Assembly: GCA_019459285.1 (NCBI GenBank)
Contig: JAIBEL010000046.1
Location: forward strand, 1-55,042
Direction: 5' to 3'
Source: Rhizobium sp.
GTDB taxonomy: Bacteria > Pseudomonadota > Gammaproteobacteria > Burkholderiales > Thiobacillaceae
DNA length: 55,042 bases
Position numbers and translations under genes: made by a program. The notes under the pieces were generated by a model. It was not told the origin of the DNA. It worked only from the letters and a program-made list of their open reading frames with translations, and did no database searches. This document shows positions 7,710 through 15,215 of this stretch, one piece after another. The stretch's first letter is position 1; each line of letters opens with the position of its first letter.

Positions 7710-9043
7710 TATGCGTTGTACACGGCCGGGTCATCGACCTTGCGGATATCGAGGCGCCGTTGTTTCCAGGCCATGAAGGCGCGTTTTGGCTGGAACACGT
7801 TGGCAAAGTAGTAGAGTGCCTTGAAGATCCAGATCGAGCGCCAGATCGGCGTCCTGCCGAAGATGTCGCCGGCCAGCACCGACAGCAGCGCCTCCTTCAC
7901 CCGGAAGACGTTCTTCGGGCCCATGAAAAAGTCGCGCATGATCGGGTTGGTGATCCGGTAGATGAACCAGGAGAACTGCTTGGGTCCGCGCCGCATCAGC
8001 GCATCGAAACGCTTCAGTGCGGCCGGCGCGGCCGCCGGGTTCGCCAGGCAGGTGTCGACGGCCTCGGCCCCGATCACGCCGCTGTTCATCGCCAGCCACA
8101 CGCCGGACGAGAACACCGGATCGATGAAGGCATAGGCATCGCCGAGCAGCAGGTAGTTGGCCCCGTGAGTGCGTTCGGCGACGTACGAGAAATTGCCGGT
8201 CGCCTCGACCTCGGTCATCAGATTCGCATCCTTCAGGCGCAGCGCCAGTTCCGGACTGGTCGCGATGTTGTCCAGCAGGAACTGCCGCAGGCTGCGCGTT
8301 CCCTTGGTTTTCATGTGGTACGGCCAGGTCACCATGCCGACGCTGGTGGTGTCGTTCATCATCGGAATGAACCAGAACCAGCCATGATCGAACCAGAAAA
8401 TCGTGATGTTGCCCTCATCCTGGCCGGCGTGGCGCCGGGCATGGGCGAAGTGGCCATAGACCGCCGAGCTGTTGTGTCGGGGGTTGCGGTGCTTGATCTG
8501 GAAACGATGGGCCAGGAAGGTGTCGCGGCCGGAGGCGTCGACGACGAAGCGCGCCTGCCATTCCGTTTCGCGGCCGTCGTCGTGGCGGGCGCGGACCGTC
8601 GCCGTCTGATCCGGCAGGAAGTCGACCGCGTTCACCTTGCAGCCCTGGTGCACCTCGACGCCCTTCCTGCCGGCGTTGCGGATCAGGATGTCGTCGAACT
8701 CGGCGCGCTTGACCTGGTAGGCGTGAGGCATCGACTTGTCCCAGGCGTCGGCGAAATGGAAGACCTGGGTCCGGTCGTGATAGGGCGAGACGAATTCGGC
8801 GGCCCATTTTTCCATGCCGACCGCCTTCACTTCATCAGCCACGCCGAGCCGCTCGAACAAGGACAGATTGGCCGGCAGCAGCGACTCGCCGATGTGGAAG
8901 CGCGGATGCCGCGCCTTTTCCAGCAGCACAACCCGATGGCCCTTTTCCGCCAGCAGCGGCGCCACCGTCGACCCGGCGGGACCCCCACCGATCACCAGTA
9001 CATCGCACTGGCGACGCTCCACCCTTTGATCTTGCTGTTCCAT
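7709..9043 (-). CDS. FAD-dependent halogenase-like oxidoreductase
   Basis: A 444-residue flavoprotein. Its N-terminal VLVIGGGPAGSTVA binds FAD, HIGESLLP follows around residue 57, GWFWFIP near residue 220 matches the halogenase WxWxIP region with the first Trp and spacing kept but Phe at the second, and LLLGDAYAFIDPVFSSG is the second FAD motif. This architecture fits the flavin halogenases or halogenase-like enzymes found in xanthomonadin/aryl polyene clusters, where the aryl head may be brominated or chlorinated. ATG 9043 was preferred; GTG 9094 would add 17 residues. It heads the minus-strand operon. Halogenase versus hydroxylase activity needs the catalytic Lys and motif checked in an alignment. 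Confidence 0.8.
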   Translation of the reverse strand: MEQQDQRVERRQCDVLVIGGGPAGSTVAPLLAEKGHRVVLLEKARHPRFHIGESLLPANLSLFERLGVADEVKAVGMEKWAAEFVSPYHDRTQVFHFADAWDKSMPHAYQVKRAEFDDILIRNAGRKGVEVHQGCKVNAVDFLPDQTATVRARHDDGRETEWQARFVVDASGRDTFLAHRFQIKHRNPRHNSSAVYGHFAHARRHAGQDEGNITIFWFDHGWFWFIPMMNDTTSVGMVTWPYHMKTKGTRSLRQFLLDNIATSPELALRLKDANLMTEVEATGNFSYVAERTHGANYLLLGDAYAFIDPVFSSGVWLAMNSGVIGAEAVDTCLANPAAAPAALKRFDALMRRGPKQFSWFIYRITNPIMRDFFMGPKNVFRVKEALLSVLAGDIFGRTPIWRSIWIFKALYYFANVFQPKRAFMAWKQRRLDIRKVDDPAVYNA

Positions 9044-9130
9044 TGGCTCAACTTTCACGGTCTTTCCTGCCACGGCAGGCGGAATGCCTTTCACCGTGTG
9101 CAGATCGCCCTTTGCATTGCAGGCAGCGAA

Positions 9131-10532
<1,402 letters not shown>

Positions 10533-10573
10533 CGTGTCCTCCTTCTGGTTGACAAACGTTGCGGATACGCATG

Positions 10574-10602
10574 ATCTGGGGCAACCCATCCGGCTTTTCA
10601 AG
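10574..10602 (-). promoter_or_regulatory. Sigma-32 heat shock promoter
   Basis: On the minus strand CTTGAAA (10596-10602) is followed after 14 bases by CCCCAGAT (10574-10581). This matches the RpoH consensus CTTGAAA-N11-16-CCCCATnT in all positions of the first element and in the core of the second. The predicted start leaves a leader of about 35 bases before the Hsp20 gene. Confidence 0.85.
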
Positions 10603-10676
10603 AGGCTGGCTTGTCCCTTTGGGCCGCAGCCTCTAAAGTGCCTACGCCCCCGCGATGCGGGAACAAGGATCACTTG

Positions 10677-11243
10677 ATGAGCACACTCGATGCGCAGACC
10701 TGGTTGGCCGACCATGGGGACTATCTGTTCCGGGTGGCACGACGCCAGTTGCACTCCGACGAACTGGCCGAGGACGCCGTGCAGGAAACCCTGCTCGCCG
10801 CGATCGCTGCCCAGGCCCGCTACGCGGGCGATGCCAGCCCGCGCACCTGGCTCACCGGCATCCTCAAGCACAAGATCGTCGACCTGATCCGGAAACAGAT
10901 GCGCGAAGTCGCGCTTCCCTGCGACGAACAGGGCGAGGAAGCCGTCGATCTCCTGTTCAAGCAGGATGGCCACTGGGCCGAACCGCTGCGGCCCTGGGGC
11001 AATCCGCAGGCCGAGGCCGAACTCAGCCAGTTGCGGCGCGTACTGGACGAGTGTGCCGACCGCTTGAAGCCTGCCATGGCCCAGGTGTTCAGCCTGCGCG
11101 AGGTCGCCGGCATGGAAACCGAAGAAATTTGTAAGGAACTCGGTATCTCGCCGACCAACTGCTGGGTACTGCTGCATCGCGCACGATTGTTCATGCGGCA
11201 ATGCCTGGAACTGAATGGCTTTTCGAAGGCAGGTGCAGCATGA
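10677..11243 (+). CDS. ECF-type RNA polymerase sigma factor
   Basis: A 188-residue sigma-70 family factor of the extracytoplasmic function group. Region 2 carries DYLFRVARRQLHSDELAEDAVQETLLAA and PRTWLTGILKHKIVDLIRK at about residues 12-80. Region 4 carries VFSLREVAGMETEEICKELGISPTNCWVLLHRAR near the C-terminus. I set the start at ATG 10677. Its stop overlaps the anti-sigma start (ATGA, 11240-11243). The same module (sigma, zinc-finger protein, RiPP precursor, DUF692, DUF2063) is known from metal-induced operons such as gig in Cupriavidus, so it probably drives the downstream RiPP operon. Confidence 0.92.
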   Translation: MSTLDAQTWLADHGDYLFRVARRQLHSDELAEDAVQETLLAAIAAQARYAGDASPRTWLTGILKHKIVDLIRKQMREVALPCDEQGEEAVDLLFKQDGHWAEPLRPWGNPQAEAELSQLRRVLDECADRLKPAMAQVFSLREVAGMETEEICKELGISPTNCWVLLHRARLFMRQCLELNGFSKAGAA

Positions 11244-11497
11244 AGTGGATACCGACATGCAAGGAAACCACCGTGCTCACCTCACGGGCGATGGACGTGC
11301 GGCTGCCGTTTGCAGACCGGATGGCCATGCATCTGCACCTGGCCATTTGCGAGAACTGCGCCCGCTTCGCCCGGCAGCTGCAGGAAATGCGCCGCCTGTT
11401 CCGCGCAGACGCGGATGCCGGCGATGACGCAACGGGACTCACCGACGCGGCCCGCCAGCGCATCGCAACCGAATTGCAGGACAAGCTCGGTCACTGA
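11240..11497 (+). CDS. Zinc-finger anti-sigma factor (ZAS/zf-HC2)
   Basis: An 85-residue cytosolic protein with the zinc-binding H-x3-C-x2-C of ZAS-type anti-sigma factors (His33, Cys37, Cys40 in HLHLAICENCARF). A further Cys at position 7 could be the fourth ligand. It has no transmembrane segment, so it likely acts as a soluble, thiol- or metal-responsive inhibitor of the sigma factor encoded just upstream, to which it is coupled by a four-base overlap. It is short for the family and lacks an extracytoplasmic sensor domain. Copper or gold ions displacing zinc is a plausible trigger but only an inference. Confidence 0.85.
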   Translation: MKWIPTCKETTVLTSRAMDVRLPFADRMAMHLHLAICENCARFARQLQEMRRLFRADADAGDDATGLTDAARQRIATELQDKLGH

Positions 11498-11511
11498 GCG
11501 TGTTGCAAGAG

Positions 11512-11527
11512 GCCGGAATCCTCCGGC
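11512..11527 (+). other. Hairpin ahead of the RiPP precursor gene
   Basis: GCCGGA at 11512-11517 pairs with TCCGGC at 11522-11527 around a four-base loop. A TTTTTT run follows only about 10 bases later. It sits in the 68-base gap between anti-sigma and precursor genes and could be an attenuator or processing site that lets the precursor be made in different amounts from the regulators. It may overlap a promoter that I could not define. Confidence 0.35.
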
Positions 11528-11565
11528 GTTGTCGTAACTTTTTTAAATAGTGCTAGGAGAAAATC

Positions 11566-11877
11566 GTGTCGAAAAAATCCCTGTTCGCCGCTGCTGCCGG
11601 TTCCGCATTCGTGGCCAGTATGGCGGCCGCCCCCCTTGCCTCCGCCGCAAGCAACCCCTTCGCCCTGTCCGCGCTCGCGAGCGGTTACCAGGTGGCCGAC
11701 AACCAGGCCGCCAAGTCCGCGGACGGCAAATGCGGCGCCACCAAGAAAAAAGCCGAAGAAGTCGAGATGCAGGCCACCGACAAGAAGATGCCGGAAGGCA
11801 AGTGCGGCGAGGGCAAGTGCGGCGCCCCCAAAAAAGCCCCCAAGGCTGACGGGATGAACAAAGGCGACATGAAGTAA
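11566..11877 (+). CDS. HvfA-type RiPP metallophore precursor with [D/E]GKCG motifs
   Basis: A 103-residue precursor starting at GTG 11566, preceded by an AGGAG site. Residues 1-27 form a Sec-type signal peptide (KK, then an Ala-rich core, ASA cleavage). The mature part is low-complexity, Lys-rich and has only three Cys (56, 80, 85), each inside [D/E]GKCG: one DGKCG and a tandem EGKCGEGKCG. Such EGKCG motifs are the sites where DUF692 (MNIO) enzymes with DUF2063 partners install copper-binding oxazolone/thioamide groups in HvfA-like peptides. Met residues cluster in the C-terminal tail. The maturation genes follow two bases downstream. Family assignment is strong; the modified product is inferred. 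Confidence 0.88.
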   Translation: MSKKSLFAAAAGSAFVASMAAAPLASAASNPFALSALASGYQVADNQAAKSADGKCGATKKKAEEVEMQATDKKMPEGKCGEGKCGAPKKAPKADGMNKGDMK

Positions 11878-11879
11878 GC

Positions 11880-12731
11880 ATGAAGCCCCTGCGCCTGTCC
11901 GGTGCGGGGCTGGGCTTTCGGCGCGAACTCATCCCTTCGCTGAAAGTCCGCGTCCCTGACGCCATCGATTTTTTCGAGCTTGCTCCGGAGAACTGGATCG
12001 ATATGGGCGGCGCGCGCGGACGCGACCTGCGCAGTTTTACCGAGCGCTACCCGTTTGTCTGCCACGGCCTGTCACTGTCGCTCGGCGGACCGTCCCCGCT
12101 CGACGACATGCTGCTGCACAAAACCCGGCAGTTCATGGATACGCACCAAATTGCGCTGTTTACCGAGCATCTATCGTATTGCTCGGACGACGGCCATCTG
12201 TACGACCTGCTGCCGATCCCTTTCACGGAGGAGGCCGTCCACTACGTCGCCGCGCGTATCCGGCGCACACAGGACATCCTGGAACGCCGCATCGCCATCG
12301 AAAATGCGTCGTTCTACGCGGCCGCACCGGTCGCCGACATGGACGAAGCGGGCTTTATTCGCGCCGTGCTGCAGGAAGCCGACTGCGACCTGCATCTCGA
12401 CGTCAACAACGTCTACGTCAACAGCGTGAACCATCGCTACGACCCGCTCGACTTCATCCGCGCCATGCCGACCGAACGCATCGTGTACCTGCACATGGCG
12501 GGACATCACAACGAAGCGCGGGACCTGCTCATCGACACCCACGGCGCCGACGTGATCGACCCGGTATGGTCGCTGCTCGACGAAACCTACCGTGTCCACG
12601 GCGTCGCCCCCACGCTGCTGGAACGCGACTTCAACATTCCACCGCTGTCCGAGCTGGTACGCGAGGTCGAACATATCGCGCACATTCAGGCCGCCCACCG
12701 CCCACATGCCTCCGTCGCCCGTACGTCCTGA
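11880..12731 (+). CDS. DUF692 multinuclear non-heme iron oxidase (MNIO) RiPP maturase
   Basis: A 283-residue TIM-barrel protein of the DUF692/MbnB-HvfB family. Conserved patches fall where the iron ligands lie: FELAPENW (33-39), FVCHGLSLSLGG (59-70), LFTEHLSY (93-100), IENASFY (140-146), LHLDVNNVYVN (171-181), YLHMAGHH (203-210), DTHGADV (219-225) and APTLLERDFNIP (243-254). It begins two bases after the precursor stop and overlaps the DUF2063 gene by 26 bases. The expected reaction is four-electron oxidation of Cys in the precursor. Assignment is confident; the exact chemistry is inferred from characterised relatives. Confidence 0.93.
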   Translation: MKPLRLSGAGLGFRRELIPSLKVRVPDAIDFFELAPENWIDMGGARGRDLRSFTERYPFVCHGLSLSLGGPSPLDDMLLHKTRQFMDTHQIALFTEHLSYCSDDGHLYDLLPIPFTEEAVHYVAARIRRTQDILERRIAIENASFYAAAPVADMDEAGFIRAVLQEADCDLHLDVNNVYVNSVNHRYDPLDFIRAMPTERIVYLHMAGHHNEARDLLIDTHGADVIDPVWSLLDETYRVHGVAPTLLERDFNIPPLSELVREVEHIAHIQAAHRPHASVARTS

Positions 12732-13482
12732 ATTCCAGCGCTACCAGTTCGCCTTCGCGGCGCATATCCGCGACCCCAAGGCGAATCCGCGTCCGCAGGG
12801 CGTGGACGCGCGGCGCATGAAAATCTACAGCACGCTACTCTACGACAATATCGAGGGATTCCTGCTGGCGTGCTTTCCGATATTGCGGCAGGTGCTCGGC
12901 ACGCGCAGGTGGACACGGCTGGTGCGCGCATTCTTCAGCACGCATCGCTGCCGCACGCCCTACTTCCGGCAGATCCCCGACGAGTTCATCCAGTTCCTGC
13001 AGAACGAATGGGATGCGCCGGAAACCTACCCGCGCTGGACACTCGCGCTGGCGCACTACGAATGGATCGAACTGGTACTGTCCGTGTCGGATCGCGTCGC
13101 CGATCGCGACATCGACCACGCGGGCGATCTGGTCGATGGCTTCCCCATCCTGAACCCGGTACTGGCCAATCTGCATTACGACTGGCCGGTCCATCGAATC
13201 GGCCCGCGCCGCAAGATACGGCCTGCGGACACCTGCCTGCTGGTATTCCGCGATGCGGCCGATCAAGTGCAGTTCAGCGAGATCAATGCCTTCACCGCAC
13301 GCCTGCTGACCTTGCTGGAATCCGGCACGCTGAGCGGCCGCGCTGCCTTGCAACACATCGCCGCCGAAAGCCGTCATCCCGATCCCGCCCTGATCCTGCA
13401 GGCCGGTGGCGCGCTGCTGGAGGATATGCGGGCGCGCGGCGCGATACTCGGCACGGCGGTTTCACCCGCTCACGCCCGCTGA
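12706..13482 (+). CDS. DUF2063 RiPP partner protein (HvfC/BufC-like)
   Basis: A 258-residue protein of the DNA-binding-domain-like DUF2063 family that pairs with DUF692 enzymes and is thought to bind the precursor leader. The N-terminal FQRYQFAFAAHIRDP and MKIYSTLLYDNIEGFLLACFPILRQVLG patches, FFSTHRCRTPYFRQIPDEF and YEWIELVLSVSD are typical. I put the start at ATG 12706, inside the end of the DUF692 gene. No DoxX-like fourth gene (HvfD) follows; the next genes are on the opposite strand. A hairpin at 13473-13492 without T-run closes the operon. Confidence 0.88.
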   Translation: MPPSPVRPEFQRYQFAFAAHIRDPKANPRPQGVDARRMKIYSTLLYDNIEGFLLACFPILRQVLGTRRWTRLVRAFFSTHRCRTPYFRQIPDEFIQFLQNEWDAPETYPRWTLALAHYEWIELVLSVSDRVADRDIDHAGDLVDGFPILNPVLANLHYDWPVHRIGPRRKIRPADTCLLVFRDAADQVQFSEINAFTARLLTLLESGTLSGRAALQHIAAESRHPDPALILQAGGALLEDMRARGAILGTAVSPAHAR

Positions 13483-13508
13483 ATAACGGGCGCGATCGAC
13501 GGAGCTGC

Positions 13509-13958
13509 TCAGTGAGCGTGCTGCATGGCGCCGCCCATGGCGCGCGCTTCGGCCTTGACCTCGACGGTCTGCTGTTTGCCGCCTGATTCGATCACCAGCG
13601 TGAGCGGGATGACGTCGCCCGCCGCGATCGGTTTTTTCAGATTCATCAGCATGATGTGGAAGCCACCCGGCTCCAGCGAGACGGTCTTGCCCTTCGGCAG
13701 ATCGACTGTCTTCACTTCGCGCATCCGCATCACGTCGCCGTCCATTTTCATTTCGTGCACTTCCACCCGCGGCACGACGCTACTGGAAACGCTGACCAGG
13801 CGCGCATCGGCATCCGACTGGATCTGCATGTAGGCGCCGCCGACGGGCTGGCCCGGCATGGTGGCGCGTACCCATGCGTCGGTCACGCTGATATTGGCGG
13901 CCCAGGCCGTCTGCGCTGCCAGGCTGAAGGCTGCTGCAATCATCCACCCATGCTTCAT
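13509..13958 (-). CDS. Periplasmic copper chaperone PCu(A)C
   Basis: A 149-residue periplasmic protein with a signal peptide ending at AWA/AN (residues 18-21). It contains the exact PCu(A)C copper motif H-x10-M-x21-H-x-M as His68, Met79, His101 and Met103. The C-terminal MQHAH tail may add ligands. The AGGAAACC site before ATG 13958 fixes the start. PCu(A)C carries Cu(I) to the CuA centre of cytochrome oxidase. It lies 17 bases downstream of the outer-membrane barrel gene in the same direction, converging on the RiPP operon, so copper is the common theme. Confidence 0.94.
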   Translation of the reverse strand: MKHGWMIAAAFSLAAQTAWAANISVTDAWVRATMPGQPVGGAYMQIQSDADARLVSVSSSVVPRVEVHEMKMDGDVMRMREVKTVDLPKGKTVSLEPGGFHIMLMNLKKPIAAGDVIPLTLVIESGGKQQTVEVKAEARAMGGAMQHAH

Positions 13959-13975
13959 TCCGGTTTCCTCTTCTC

Positions 13976-14923
13976 TCAAAAATGCATCGTCAAACCCAAG
14001 GTCCCCGCCCAGTCTGCCGTCAGTTGCGTGCCGTTCACATTCTGATACAGCGGGAGCTGAACCAGCCCGTAGATCTGGGCATTGTGGCCGATCGGTACCG
14101 CCAGGCCCGGGGAAAGATAAACATATTTTCCGCCGCTGTCGGCCGGTTCGGCATTGCTGCCCGAATCGTGTCCCCGCCAGAGCAGATTGATTTGCGCGAG
14201 CGCGTGCACCGTCCCGAGCGGATAGGTTACCCCCGCATCGAGACTGACCTGGTCGCCCGGCTGGTAATCCTGCCGCTCGCTGACCGCGTGCTGCCAATTC
14301 ATCTGCGTGTGCCAGCCCGTCTGCGCAAGATGGCCGGAGACGAACCCGCCCGCGATCACGTCGGTGGAACCCGACCCCGGCTGCAATGATCGTTCCGCCA
14401 GTTCGCCGTCGGCATTGCGTACCTTGGTCGAACCCGTCGGCAGCTTGACGCCGCCGATCAGACCGTAGGCCTGGCCGTGCGCGGACTGCGCATCATCCAG
14501 CCGCAGGTGCGCCAGCACGCGTACGTCGCCGAGCCGGGTGAAATTCCAGCTTTCCGGTTCGGGGCCGCCAACGCCATTGAAGACGTGGGAATGGTCGCGC
14601 GACACCAGTGGGGCCTGCAACGTCACGCCCAGAGAAGAACTGAAGGCATGGCTCACGCTGGCGACCATATTCCGGTTGAGTGTCTTGATCTCGTCGTGCT
14701 CGCCTGTCACGCCTGCGGCAGTCGTTTTGTCCGTACCGGAACGCAACTGGTTCTGATGGATCATTTCCATGCGCAGATCCAGGCGCGTGGCGTTGTCCTG
14801 CCAGGGCGTCTGGGTATCCCAGTCGGTGTTGATCGTGCAGAACGCCGAACCGCAACTGGCGGCTGCGACCATCGGGAGCAACAACAGCGGGAGCGCAAGG
14901 CCGGTTTGCCAGATGGAGTTCAT
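13976..14923 (-). CDS. Predicted outer-membrane beta-barrel (transporter-like), copper-linked
   Basis: A 315-residue secreted protein: signal peptide about residues 1-21 (LALPLLLLPMVAAAS), then CGSAFC with a Cys pair just after cleavage. Alternating strands follow and the protein ends in an aromatic C-terminus (LTMHF) as expected for barrel insertion. Parts such as YGLIGGVKLPTGSTKVRN and YVYLSPGLAVPIGHNAQIYGLVQLPLYQ resemble the MetA/phenol-degradation-type outer membrane family. It is cotranscribed with the PCu(A)C gene and divergent from the copper receptor gene. Function unproven; passage or sensing of copper at the outer membrane is inference. Confidence 0.7.
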   Translation of the reverse strand: MNSIWQTGLALPLLLLPMVAAASCGSAFCTINTDWDTQTPWQDNATRLDLRMEMIHQNQLRSGTDKTTAAGVTGEHDEIKTLNRNMVASVSHAFSSSLGVTLQAPLVSRDHSHVFNGVGGPEPESWNFTRLGDVRVLAHLRLDDAQSAHGQAYGLIGGVKLPTGSTKVRNADGELAERSLQPGSGSTDVIAGGFVSGHLAQTGWHTQMNWQHAVSERQDYQPGDQVSLDAGVTYPLGTVHALAQINLLWRGHDSGSNAEPADSGGKYVYLSPGLAVPIGHNAQIYGLVQLPLYQNVNGTQLTADWAGTLGLTMHF

Positions 14924-14983
14924 TCGTCACGTCATGCAAGGATTCCAGTCCATGCACGATAACAAATTGTCCACCCCCGGCAG

Positions 14984-15071
14984 TGCGACATATCGTCGCA
15001 TGTCGTGCGCATCCGTCCGGCCACGTTTCCTCGACATGCCGCACACCGCCCAGCCAGACGCCGTGCGACAT
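14984..15071. promoter_or_regulatory. Candidate operator array between divergent copper genes
   Basis: The 292-base gap between the barrel gene and the receptor gene holds TGCGAC-N5-GTCGCA (14984-15000). It also holds four copies of the hexamer CGACAT, at 14986, 15032 and 15066 direct and at 15000-15005 inverted. Such clustering suggests a regulator site controlling both directions. The regulator is unknown; no regulator gene other than the ECF pair lies nearby. Confidence 0.4.
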
Positions 15072-15215
15072 GCGCGAAAGAATGCACGACGGGCTGGCGC
15101 CCGGAACGGCAGGCAATCGGGCCGCCAACCGCATGGGTTGCGGCGATTTGTCACATTCTCGGCGGCGCGCGGCTTTTTTAGACTCGGACAAAATTTCAAC
15201 AACGCCGAGAAGAAC

